Source: Annulohypoxylon bovei var. microspora (lineage: Eukaryota; Ascomycota; Sordariomycetes; Xylariales; Hypoxylaceae). From it: a stretch of DNA of 64,000 nt. Shown here piece after piece: positions 50,719 to 60,184 of this stretch. The position numbers and the translations under genes were made by a program. How positions within the stretch are numbered: position 1 is the first letter of the stretch; every line of letters starts with the position of its first letter. Under the pieces are notes generated by a model that did not search any database, was not told the origin of the DNA, and saw only the letters and a list, made by a program, of their open reading frames with translations. The DNA is taken from NCBI GenBank assembly GCA_022836615.1, contig MU405313.1, forward strand, positions 62,001 through 126,000, in the 5' to 3' direction.

Positions 50719-52194
50719 TTATACAACAGACCGATCTACCAAAACCTGTAAGTGAGGTTTATCCTCCGTCTTGACCGTCATGGAACCGCCTTGGGGCAAT
50801 TCCACGATCGTGCCATCGATGCAGACCTTCCTCCATCTGGCATCTTCTTCTAAAGTAGTGATCTTGACCACTTTTGCTTCATCGTATCCAACGCCTTCTT
50901 CATTGCCGTTATTACCAGTCCACTTCATACCGACATGCTTCCCTTCATTATACACCTGCATCATGATCTCCATAGTCTTCTGCCCGCTTACGGCGCCGAA
51001 GTGGATGAGTCTCAATTTGCCGTCTAGAGGCTTGCTGGACGGCGAAATCGTAAATGTCTTTTCCAGATTCGAAACCATAGCAATGAGGATGTATGCATGT
51101 CGATCCCGGTCGAGCTTTTGTAAGTGAGATCCATCTTTTCCAGCAAGCTCGACAACAGCATTATACGCATGGCTTTCTCCGAGAAGCTGTTGCCCCACCA
51201 TCTTGAACCGCTCAGCACCGTATTTTCGATACTCCGGCGTATCGCTCTCCCAGACCAATTGGCTATGAAAGCCGTAGCTAGCAACAATATCGCCGTAGAG
51301 GTGAGATATGGAATTATCATGGCTTTCAAGTCCCTTATCGGAATTTTCGACAGTGATAACGCGGGAGCCGGGCGAGAACTCCGCCTTGAATGAGGGCAGA
51401 GGTGCGGCTTTGCCTTTAAACAAGGTGCGCAGAGCCTGTACTAGACTAGAAGGCGCCAGGGAATTAGTAATCGTGTTCGTCAATTTATGCTGCGAGTGGA
51501 AATGCGCATTTCCCGTGCCTAATGGTAATATCGCGATTAAGGGGAGATGAGTCTCCACGTCTGGCCCCCCTGTTGGTTCTCTAGCATTGAGGAAGTCGAT
51601 GACACCACCGTCACCACTGAGAAGGACAATAGTATGTTGTACCGTAGCTTGGATAGCATCGCCGAGATTCCTAGCGAAATCGCGCACACTATTAGCATCC
51701 TGTGTGATGACGAGATTATAAGTATTCGGCTTCGACCGTTCCGTTAAGTCTGTCGATGGCTCCAAAGCATGAATACCCAGGCCCTCCAAAACGGGCCGGA
51801 GAACGGACTTGTAAAAGTTTAAAGAGAGACCTGTCCCGGAGCCGGTTGACACGACAACATGAACATGTCGTGATGGACCGCTCTGTAGATACTCGGGTAC
51901 TTCCTCGCTTAGAAACTCATTTAGTAAGAACTGCGGAACATCTGTGTTCTGAGTCCTCGATAAATTAAACGAAGGTCCTTGTTCTCCATTCTCTTCCCTT
52001 AAACTGAAAATCTCATATGTATCGGGCTTGTCTGCTGCCTGTGGCCGTTTTGAAATCAGGGTGATCTCTTCAGGTTTAACGAAACCAAGACTGCTGCCTG
52101 ATTCGATTTCTCCGGTGTCGGCGGCGATACCATTGGACTCATTAATAGACATATTTAGTTTCTGTGCGGAAAACCGTACGTGAGGCTCTTTCAA
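50719..52194 (-). CDS. Diacylglycerol/sphingosine kinase-like protein (DAGKc domain)
   Basis: Intronless 491-codon gene with a lipid-kinase catalytic domain of the DAGKc fold. Seen: HVHVVVSTGSGTG near residue 110, the nucleotide-binding LSGDGGVIDFLN at about 188-200 (family GGDGT-like motif), and ILPLGTGNAH at about 218-227. The C-terminal half carries the second lobe with YGDIVASYGFHS and a terminal beta-rich part ending QVLVDRSVV. Family members phosphorylate diacylglycerol, ceramide or long-chain bases. The motif reads GDGGV rather than GDGT, so activity and substrate are uncertain. The first 90 residues are poorly conserved-looking and hydrophilic. It lies head-to-tail between trm1 and the ABCF gene, all on the minus strand but with separate promoters (about 480 and 520 bp gaps). 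The alternative start at Met15 cannot be excluded. Confidence 0.8.
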   Translation of the reverse strand: MKEPHVRFSAQKLNMSINESNGIAADTGEIESGSSLGFVKPEEITLISKRPQAADKPDTYEIFSLREENGEQGPSFNLSRTQNTDVPQFLLNEFLSEEVPEYLQSGPSRHVHVVVSTGSGTGLSLNFYKSVLRPVLEGLGIHALEPSTDLTERSKPNTYNLVITQDANSVRDFARNLGDAIQATVQHTIVLLSGDGGVIDFLNAREPTGGPDVETHLPLIAILPLGTGNAHFHSQHKLTNTITNSLAPSSLVQALRTLFKGKAAPLPSFKAEFSPGSRVITVENSDKGLESHDNSISHLYGDIVASYGFHSQLVWESDTPEYRKYGAERFKMVGQQLLGESHAYNAVVELAGKDGSHLQKLDRDRHAYILIAMVSNLEKTFTISPSSKPLDGKLRLIHFGAVSGQKTMEIMMQVYNEGKHVGMKWTGNNGNEEGVGYDEAKVVKITTLEEDARWRKVCIDGTIVELPQGGSMTVKTEDKPHLQVLVDRSVV

Positions 52195-52714
52195 GGGCTA
52201 AGTTCCAACCCTTATCATCGTTGACAAGACTGCTTATGAGAAGCTCAAGTGAGGCATTCATGCTAAGAAAAGCGACCTAACGATGGAAGTAAACGGAAAC
52301 CTACAAGGTCTAGATTAGTAATTCAGAGTGGGGTCTGTGATACGTGATAGTCAATTATATTAAGCCATTCAGGGGTATAGAAGTCGCACAAACATATCAC
52401 ACCGGGAAACCTTCACCATGTGCCGCACTAGCCTCATTGCACAATCTTAGGTCATTGTGCGTTATCTTGGACTCCGTAGGGCTGAGATGAAGGTATTTAA
52501 TTGGCGCAGTACCTATATCTGATATTATAGTGGGTCTTGGCCGGTATGGTCCGGGCTGTCCGGGGTAATCACTTTTATCACGGAAACACCTAGACAAACA
52601 TAAGCAAAAAGCAAAAGGGGTATCATTGACCGTACTTTAATCAACCGTCACATTTATAAATCAGACCTGCCCTAAAACTCCTAATCTGGTACCGAGCTTT
52701 TCAACCATCTATCT

Positions 52715-54976
52715 TCAACGTTCCTTCGCCTTGGTCTGGGGACCCCAATTCTCCGTTGGGTTCGTCTGGTACCTGGTAAGGCCAGCTTTAGATGTATCTC
52801 GGCCGAGTTTTTGATTGAAAACAATCTCTAGCTTATCGACATCATCGTTTTGCGTGTCCTTCGTAGGCTCGCCCCTCGTACCCTCATCATCTGCAGTCTT
52901 ATCCGTTGCTACCTCGTCTTTCACGGCTTCGTCTTTCTTGCCTAACCTGAGCAAGGTGTACGCCGGAGTATTTTCCTTAACTTTCTCGACTTTTATAGGA
53001 TGCTGACGAATCCATTCCCGCATGATATCCCAAATAACTGACCACGGCGCATTGGTCTTCAGACTACCAGGTTTACAGTGACTGCGAGTGACGTGATAGC
53101 CCAGATGACGTAGAGCGCCTCTGAAGCTGTCCTCGTCAGGACAGATGCAGTGCACCACACGTGCTAGACTTGTCGGATGGAAAAAGAATGGGTATGGATC
53201 AACCGTGGCATATTCATCTTCCCTAGAACTCTCCAGATGGTCTTTTGAGGATGGGAGGAATTCTTCAAGAGCCGTATGTAGCATTCCCTCTATACGCGGC
53301 TTCGTGCCGTAGACATCATCGGACACGTTGGGTAACTCGTCCAAGATCTTATTAATAAAGTCAGTAGAATGCAGCGGTCCGCCATACATCGGACCGGCTA
53401 AGTGCATCTTAGAATTGCACTCCTTGCAAAGCTGATCAACTGTAGGTGCTATGGCAAATCCATGTTTGTAGAATACACCCCTCCCTGATTTGTTAGGCGC
53501 CTTCCTGTTGCGAGCTAGAAATTGTGTCTCCCAGGCTCCGCATCCTTGATCGCAATTATAGGCGATCATAGTTTTCCCTGCGAGAAACTTGACCTGTGCC
53601 GGAGATTTTCTAACCTTGACGAAGACTCGGGTATAGTAGTCGACCGACAAACTTAGGAGGGGTTCTATAGCCAGTCCGTATCGCGCCGCCGCCGTAGCAA
53701 GACCATGAAGTATTAGGCGCAATCCAACTTCGTGAGAGTGAAATCCCTTCACAGGGACACCACCATAAAGCGCAAACGCCTTCTCCGGATATCCGTTTGA
53801 CGCCCAGACGGCCGAGTCCGTGCATGTGACACATAATAGGCCGCCGTCATCTCGTATGGCATTGAGCGCTGCATCGAAGAAGGGAGCAGCGGTTCCATAA
53901 GGATCTAAGTCGATTACATCATATTTCTTATTCGGCTTGTGGTTGCTCTTCTTATTACGATTCTTGCCCTTTGCGCCATCATCCGCTTCCTCTTGAGTAA
54001 GCAAAGAGTACATGTGCGCACGGGCGTCGCCTGACGTAGCATTCACCTTGGACTGGATACCATTATGCTCGGCATTACGCTTGATGGCTTCCACAGCCGT
54101 GGGACTTAAGTCGTTTGCAGTAACTGATGTGACGAATGGCAATTCTTGAGCATAACGTAAGGCTCGGAGCCCCGTAGCTGACAATGCATCGAGTATGGTA
54201 AATGTAGGACCAGATGTTCGTTTGGTTTCGCTAGGCTTCGTCTCTTGTCCTTTGGTTGATAACTCATCTCCGGCAGTTTGATTGGCATTAGGTATGTCAC
54301 TAGACGTCAAATCACCGTTACTGCCGCGAGTGTCCCCAGAAGATTTATCTTGGGGTTTCTCTTGAGGAGATTCCTCAGTTTCATTTGGTGGTTTCTCTTG
54401 AGGTCCCTGCTCATGACCATTCTGTTGGTCTGAAGGGGCTACATCTGCCTCGCTCGGATGGGCCTCATTCTTCTCGGGCGTATCGACCATGGACGTGTCA
54501 CCCTGTGTAGTCTCTACTGCCTTCTCTTGCTTCTTCGGCTTATTACCACCGGTATCTAACTTCTCGCGCTTTCTCTTAGCTACTCTGTCCGCATTTGCAG
54601 GATGCCTCTTCGCTAAGGTCTCCTGCCCGTAGGCTTTGATCGCGAGAACAGTAAGGTCGCGGTTGAATTGTTGGATAGGATTGTAAAAGACTTTTTGTTG
54701 TTCTTCGACATTGTTGAGCTTCTTGCCCGATGCATCTTTTGCCGAGAATGGAACTAAGATACGAGCCAGTCCTTCCTTAATTTCTGTAAAATCTTGTCCA
54801 TCTCGCGTAATGATGGGAACCTCGGTCGTCGCGGCCGAAGTACCATTCTTAGTTTTCGAAGTCATCGTGTGCATAGCTTGAAGAAAGAACGGTTCGACGA
54901 AATATCGGGTTACATGTCTTATCACTGGTCGATAAGATGCGAATGAGAGTGAGAGTAGCATGCAATTAATTCTCAA
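52715..54976 (-). CDS. trm1: tRNA (guanine26-N2)-dimethyltransferase Trm1
   Basis: SAM-dependent enzyme making m2,2G26 in cytosolic and mitochondrial tRNAs. Intronless, 753 codons. Seen: EGLARILVPF and VFYNPIQQFNRDLTVLAI at the start of the catalytic domain, a highly charged Lys/Glu/Ser-rich insert at about 130-255, the SAM site LDALSATGLRALRYAQELP at about 260, the catalytic motif DLDPYGT at about 353-359, LCVTCTDSAVW, and the Trm1-specific Cys-rich C-terminal domain (NCDQGCGAW, CKECNSKMHLAGPMYGGPLH). The low-complexity insert and acidic tail make it longer than yeast Trm1 (about 570). Two in-frame start regions exist: Met1, followed by an Arg-containing hydrophobic stretch like a mitochondrial presequence, and Met35/Met38, which would give the nuclear/cytosolic form (see findings). 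Confidence 0.94.
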   Translation of the reverse strand: MRINCMLLSLSFASYRPVIRHVTRYFVEPFFLQAMHTMTSKTKNGTSAATTEVPIITRDGQDFTEIKEGLARILVPFSAKDASGKKLNNVEEQQKVFYNPIQQFNRDLTVLAIKAYGQETLAKRHPANADRVAKRKREKLDTGGNKPKKQEKAVETTQGDTSMVDTPEKNEAHPSEADVAPSDQQNGHEQGPQEKPPNETEESPQEKPQDKSSGDTRGSNGDLTSSDIPNANQTAGDELSTKGQETKPSETKRTSGPTFTILDALSATGLRALRYAQELPFVTSVTANDLSPTAVEAIKRNAEHNGIQSKVNATSGDARAHMYSLLTQEEADDGAKGKNRNKKSNHKPNKKYDVIDLDPYGTAAPFFDAALNAIRDDGGLLCVTCTDSAVWASNGYPEKAFALYGGVPVKGFHSHEVGLRLILHGLATAAARYGLAIEPLLSLSVDYYTRVFVKVRKSPAQVKFLAGKTMIAYNCDQGCGAWETQFLARNRKAPNKSGRGVFYKHGFAIAPTVDQLCKECNSKMHLAGPMYGGPLHSTDFINKILDELPNVSDDVYGTKPRIEGMLHTALEEFLPSSKDHLESSREDEYATVDPYPFFFHPTSLARVVHCICPDEDSFRGALRHLGYHVTRSHCKPGSLKTNAPWSVIWDIMREWIRQHPIKVEKVKENTPAYTLLRLGKKDEAVKDEVATDKTADDEGTRGEPTKDTQNDDVDKLEIVFNQKLGRDTSKAGLTRYQTNPTENWGPQTKAKER

Positions 54977-55999
54977 GGCCGTTGCATTTGGGCTGTCTAC
55001 CTAAATGTAAATAAATATCGTAGGTGACTTTGCGAATTTATTTTTTTCTTAGCGGGGTCCATGCTCTAGCTCTATTCTGCCGGGCGGTCAATGGAGTTAG
55101 GTGCCTTCCTAACGCTATAAAAACGGGGTAAATCTTTCACTAAAAGCTGTGAGGCTAACGCCTTCCACCTATTATTAGCTCCAAAGGATGTAGCTTCCAT
55201 GGCGAATATCCCATCAATCTGGCTCATGACGAAATATTTAATTTAGAAATAACGAGATGAAAGAGTAAGAGGTTGCTAGTAGAAGGTTAGTAATGACTCG
55301 CTTTCTCATTAATGGCTTATCTTATCGCCAGACCACGAACTTCCAAGCTCCCAAGCTCCCCGTAGTTAACCTCTGGACATCGTTAAATCACATCCCATAA
55401 ATAAACACGGCCTTCTACCTAGGTAGCTTTAGAATGTCGAAGCAAGATATCCTCAACTTTCTGCGTATATTTCTACCTACTTATTAAGACAACTTTATAA
55501 TATATTCTATACTAAAGACATTGGATACAGGGAGATGCCCATGGAACAGTTCTTACTTGATGAATCGTCTTAGACACGTCCGGCCCTTCTACGGTAAATG
55601 GCAAATGTTACGTGAAGCAACGTCACCTTGTCAAAGACAAAAACATAGCATTACTACCTGAAGAAAGCGAGAGTCTTTCAAAATACTAGACATGAATTCC
55701 CCTTCTTCCTACATATGAACATAAAGGTAGGTTAGCAACTACCCAAGTACTATCCTCTCCCCCCAAGCCTACCCGAGACTAGTAATATGATATAGTCACA
55801 ATGTATAACCTCGAGAGCCGCTTCCATACTTTCTTGTACATGAAGAAGTCATGTCCAGGAACATGTCTCTCAGGCAGAAGCGATGGCAGTCGGAAATGGC
55901 ATTCCCTTTGGACATCTCAACTTTGGCATCTCACTCTCTCTTCTCCATCTTTCTTGTAAATCAACTTCATTCTCCTCTACCTATACCTAAACTCTGGAG
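54977..55999. promoter_or_regulatory. Divergent promoter region, trm1 / SLATT gene
   Basis: About 1 kb between divergent starts. The 150 bp before the SLATT ATG are CT-rich (tctctcttctccatctttct), like a 5' leader. The plus-strand ORF at 55851-56393 overlaps the SLATT first exon in another frame and is rejected. Confidence 0.45.
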
Positions 56000-56917
56000 A
56001 TGGCTGCCACGACGATCTACCCGTCTAAGAACTCTAGCTCTCATCGTTCATCTATCCCACGACTCAATATCGATGCAGCAATGTCTTCTCAGCCAACACC
56101 TGCACCTGCACCGCCATCCCCAAAGCCAAGCAATGGCAATGGCAGCAATACTCCCAAGAATCCTGGAGATCCTAAGAAGGAGACATATCGACTCCTCTCC
56201 CATACTGAGTGGGTTCAGTTCTGTCGAGGTATCGGAGTGTTCAAAGACGACGAGAGCGAGGAAGTCGTCCGTCCAACCAGTTCACGGTGGCCGCCAAAGG
56301 GGTTTAGAGACGGTCTATACCAAGACGTCCTCGTCGAGAAGACCAAGTTCACCTACGGTTTCCATATTGTGTCCACCATCACCTGGATCTTGATGCTTAC
56401 TCAGATAGCAATGAGTGCTGTTTTAACTGCTCTCGGGTCTATAACAACTTCCTCCGCAGTCAAGGAGGGAACAGCAATTGTAAGTCATCTCTTCTGTATT
56501 AGCACTCTTCTAGCCCATGTACCTGGCATATCTTTCTTCCATACAGACTGAATCCAGTAGTGATTGAATAGAGATTCAACGAAATTGATTGCTGACCTCG
56601 ACTAGACTTCCATCGCTGCTATCAACACCTGTGTTGGCGGAATTCTGGCTCTGCTACACAACAGTGGCCTGCCAGACAGGTACCGCTCGGACAGGAATGA
56701 GTTCTACAAGCTCGAGGAACACCTCAAGTCCATCGTCGACACGGCCCTTGTGCCCGCAGACCAGGACATCAACGAGGTCCTCGCCGATTGTTATAACATG
56801 TTCCGGGATGCCAGGCAGACTGTTCAGAACAACATCCCTGCTTCCTATACTACTGCTCCGAGAAGCGACAAAAGGCTCGCCGAGAGAGCTTCGAAGATGA
56901 TTGAGTCAAAGAAGTGA
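56000..56917 (+). CDS. Fungal SLATT-domain two-TM protein
   Basis: Two exons, 56000-56479 and 56606-56917, join at phase 0 to give 263 residues. The first 60 residues are Ser/Pro/Asn-rich and probably disordered. Then come WVQFCRGIGVF, GLYQDVLVEKTKFTYGFHIVSTITWILMLTQIAMSAVLTALGS (first membrane segment), TSIAAINTCVGGILALLHNSGLPDRYR (second membrane segment), and a helical KLEEHLKSIVDTAL...YNMFRDARQTV tail. This order matches the SLATT_fungal family: the SMODS- and SLOG-associating two-transmembrane domain. In bacteria SLATT proteins are predicted pore-forming effectors of nucleotide-signal immune systems. The fungal versions are uncharacterised and usually occur as single-domain proteins like this one. 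Assignment rests on my recognition of the GLY-D...EKTK...two-TM...GLP-R pattern. Role in self/non-self or stress response is inference. Confidence 0.82.
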
Positions 56918-58006
56918 AATTGATTGATATAAGATACCCTAATCCTAATCGGATCACTCGATGCATACATAAGTCGACTCGTAATCCTGTGAAATATTTT
57001 CACTGATCGAAGGAGACATTTGGGAGTCTACTTGATTGTTTTCTCGTCGGTACTACATGTTAGTCTTGTGTTAAGTTATTGTGGGGAGGTGATAATCAGG
57101 TTGGAGGTTATACAGAGCATCTTGGTAGTTGGAGCTGACTTATGTAGGTAGCAAGGTCTATTCATCGTTTACCTGTTAGGGTAGACGCAAGAGGCGTGTC
57201 TAATGCAAAACGGATAGTCTAGGTATAATTGACTTTCAGATTCATCGAGGTTCTATACGCCTTTTATGTAGTCCTTTTCTTAGGACTTAGAGACGGGAAC
57301 TGAAGCGATCTTTTTGGGATGCGGAGTACCCCAATCAGGGGGCTTTTTGTTTGACAGGGGCTTGATATAACATGCAGCCAGTGATCTCGATGCGTCTGGG
57401 AAGCACGCAATCTTGAAAACCAGGGCATTTCGACCGGAACACTCGCTCCAATCGCCCTACTAGGATAGATCTGTTATCTCCCTCAACGTCTCAACGTCAA
57501 GGGGATAGGTCAGCTTCTATCTATCATGGTATGTTATAATTCCTACCAACAAGCGCGGGTATATTACCACATGTATCACGGTAAAGGAATGACTAGGTAG
57601 GTGAATATGTAACAAATTCTTGCTAATCTCATTTTGATCTCTATTCTTCCTGTTTCATACACTTCCTATCGTCTCTCAAATGGTTAATCTTATCATGAGG
57701 CTTTACACTCCCTACTACCTCGAGGTGTGACACGATCACAAAACCAAGTGTTTTCCTCTATACCCGAGCGATCGGCTCAGCTATCTAGATAGTGTCCTCG
57801 GCCTAAGAACCTCTTGTTATCTCCATGTTGTAGCCAAATTTGTCTATAGCAAGTGGTATGAAACCGTCGCGACGAGCTGCCCCTCCGTCGCCAGCCTTGC
57901 CAACTATTCGCTCTTTCTGTGCTCATATTGATCAGCCCTTTTATCATTTCCATTTTTGCTCTCATTAAAATCTATCATCATTAAAATATCCATAAACCCC
58001 CCTCAG
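56918..58006. other. Intergenic region between SLATT gene and glycosyltransferase
   Basis: About 1.1 kb with no supported gene; it holds the SLATT 3' flank and the glycosyltransferase promoter. The minus-strand ORF at 57777-57965 is short and featureless. Confidence 0.5.
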
Positions 58007-59635
58007 ATGTTCCGCTCAATCGCCCCCTACGGGCGAGCCCGGACCTTCCAGATCCTAGCCGTCTTTCTAGTCTTCTGCACCCTGCTCTCCACGCTCAGGT
58101 TGTACGGGCGCCAGCCCCCACCTCCTAGCATATATGACTACACGGACGGCAAGACGCGGGGCGCTTTGCAGAACGAGACCGAATCTGCCAAACCCCCCTC
58201 GGATGAAACCGCCTACCTAAGGTATCTAGTCCGGGAATATGGGCTTACGAACGAAGTCCCCTGGTTCGCGCGGAGGATACGGGTGCAGTTCGATGCGAGG
58301 GCTAGGAAGAGCATGACAGAGATCTCCGGCTCTAGGTTCGCGACGGGGGATTTCCAGAGGGTCCGGACTGACGACGAGCGGCTCAACTTGCACGTCGAGA
58401 GCCCCGTGACGGTCTCGGTGACTCGATCGGCTACCCCGGACCAGGTGGACGCTTCGTCCTTGCTGTTCGGTATCTCCACCTCGTACGACCGTCTCATGTA
58501 CGGGAATTCGTCGCTGCTTTACGACTGGGTGCGGTGGCTCACGGACGGAAAAGGGGCTTCGAACGGCGCCAGCCTGGTCTTGACTTTGCATCACGCGACG
58601 ACTCCCGAGATCAACCATATCTCTGGCAAACTCAGCGATATCGGCATAGACGCCGTCGTTCTCCCAGCGGAAAGTGCTCAGGACAGCACGACGCGGTATC
58701 TAGACCTGGTGCACCTACTAACCCAGCGCAAAGACGAGCTGCAGCGCGAAGGACACGAGAAGAAATTCTTCGCCTTGGTAGACGACGACGTGTTCTTCCC
58801 GTCCCTAGGGAAGCTCCTAGCCCGCCTCGGCAAGTACAGCCCGAGGAAGAAGTTCTACATCGGCCTGCCGAGCGAGCAAGCCGACTGGACGGTCGAAAAC
58901 AACGTAACCCTAACCTACGGCGGAGGCGCCGTGTTCCTCACCCCGCCGATGGCCGACTCCGTCTCCCAGCTGCCGTGCCTGAACGCCACGGCTCCCCCCT
59001 CATCCGCGCCCCAAACAGGCCAGTGGGACGCGGCCCTCTACACATGCCTCACAACGCACACCACCACGCAGCTGCACATCCTGCCCAGCCTGTACCACCC
59101 GCTCTCTTCGCCTGCCGCCCAGTACGCAGGCACCAGCTACGCTTCCGGCGCACAGCCCCTGACGCTGCACCACTACAAGCACCGGCACCTCTTCGCGCCG
59201 TCCAAATCGCACCTGATCACCTCGCTATGCGGGGAGTCCTGCTTCCTGCAGCGCTTCCTCTTCAAACCCGACGGGTGGATTCTCGTAAGCGGGCACTCGA
59301 TATCCGCGTACCCAGACGGCGTCGCCGTCGCCACCCCACCGCGCAGCAGCGGCGAGAAGGCGCGGGTATCGGAGCGGCTGGTCGTGGATAAAGCAGACGA
59401 CGCGCCGGACCGCAAGGTGGTGTCGTGGGCCGGGACGAAGCGCACGTGGCGGCTGCTGGACGCGCGCGTGGAGGCTGGCGGCGCCGTGTGGCAGGCCTAC
59501 GTCAAGCGCCGGGGCGCGCCCGCCGCGTACGCGGACGAGGACGATCGGGTGTTCGAGGAGGACAGGGTGCATACGCAGGACGGGCCGGCGGATGTGGATT
59601 CGGTTATTGTTCTGATATGGGAGCCTGGGCCGTGA
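58007..59635 (+). CDS. Fringe-like type II membrane glycosyltransferase (GT31/DUF604-like)
   Basis: Intronless gene of 542 residues. A short cytosolic N-terminus (MFRSIAPYGRARTF) is followed by one signal-anchor segment (QILAVFLVFCTLLSTLRLYG, about 15-34) and a luminal catalytic part, the layout of a Golgi type II glycosyltransferase. Seen: LLFGISTSYDRLMYGN typical of the fungal fringe-like group, the divalent-metal DXD motif as FFALVDDDVFFPS at about residues 254-266, FYIGLPSEQADW, and YGGGAVFLTPPMA, the GG-A-G-like fringe signature. The C-terminal 100 residues are a separate region of Asp/Arg-rich sequence. I start at the ATG at 58007; the frame is open 17 codons upstream but from a TTG. 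Codon third positions are increasingly GC-rich toward the 3' end. Donor and acceptor are unknown. Confidence 0.83.
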   Translation: MFRSIAPYGRARTFQILAVFLVFCTLLSTLRLYGRQPPPPSIYDYTDGKTRGALQNETESAKPPSDETAYLRYLVREYGLTNEVPWFARRIRVQFDARARKSMTEISGSRFATGDFQRVRTDDERLNLHVESPVTVSVTRSATPDQVDASSLLFGISTSYDRLMYGNSSLLYDWVRWLTDGKGASNGASLVLTLHHATTPEINHISGKLSDIGIDAVVLPAESAQDSTTRYLDLVHLLTQRKDELQREGHEKKFFALVDDDVFFPSLGKLLARLGKYSPRKKFYIGLPSEQADWTVENNVTLTYGGGAVFLTPPMADSVSQLPCLNATAPPSSAPQTGQWDAALYTCLTTHTTTQLHILPSLYHPLSSPAAQYAGTSYASGAQPLTLHHYKHRHLFAPSKSHLITSLCGESCFLQRFLFKPDGWILVSGHSISAYPDGVAVATPPRSSGEKARVSERLVVDKADDAPDRKVVSWAGTKRTWRLLDARVEAGGAVWQAYVKRRGAPAAYADEDDRVFEEDRVHTQDGPADVDSVIVLIWEPGP

Positions 59636-60184
59636 TGGTAGTATAGTGTAGGTACCTAGGTATATATAAGTTGACAAAAACGCCGGAAGGTTTCTGAAAG
59701 TAAGTGTATAAAATACGGGTAGTGTAGGCAAGGATATTATTGTACGAGGCTTGCTGTATATATGCAGTAGTTGTAATGTATATGAATCTGCACATGCGAA
59801 ATTTTGGAACGATACCAGTTGGAAAGCTTGTAATATCGTGAGATTCCCGATTGCCCCTGACTAGGTAGAGAGGGCGAACCTTCTTACCCCTATTTCCAAT
59901 TCACATGAATTTTTACAGCATACTTACCAGCATTTAAACCACATCGAGGCTTCACTTCTATCTCTCTGATAGATCACCAAACTGCCCAGAAACGCCACAA
60001 TAAACTCCGACATTGCTATTTAATAATCTATCAATGTACGTATGTAGTGAGATCTAGATTCTAGGCCGTAAGCCGTGTATGCATATGCCAAGACAAGCCT
60101 CAAAAAAACAATGGCTACCTATCTAACCGCCAAAACACGCCATCCAAGCATAGGTAGTCACGTACCCCCTCTGACGCCACTAAT
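59636..60184. other. Convergent intergenic region, glycosyltransferase / OPT transporter
   Basis: About 550 bp between converging 3' ends. It contains a gtaggtacctaggtata palindrome just after the glycosyltransferase stop. No gene seen. Confidence 0.5.

Noticed and set aside
55851..56393. 180-codon ORF overlapping the SLATT first exon
   Set aside because: Different frame from the SLATT protein, Ser/Arg/His-rich, no domain, and starts inside the leader.
58213..59731. Long ORFs antisense to or frame-shifted in the glycosyltransferase (up to 285 codons)
   Set aside because: Low-complexity Arg/Pro/His frames caused by the GC-rich third positions of the real gene.
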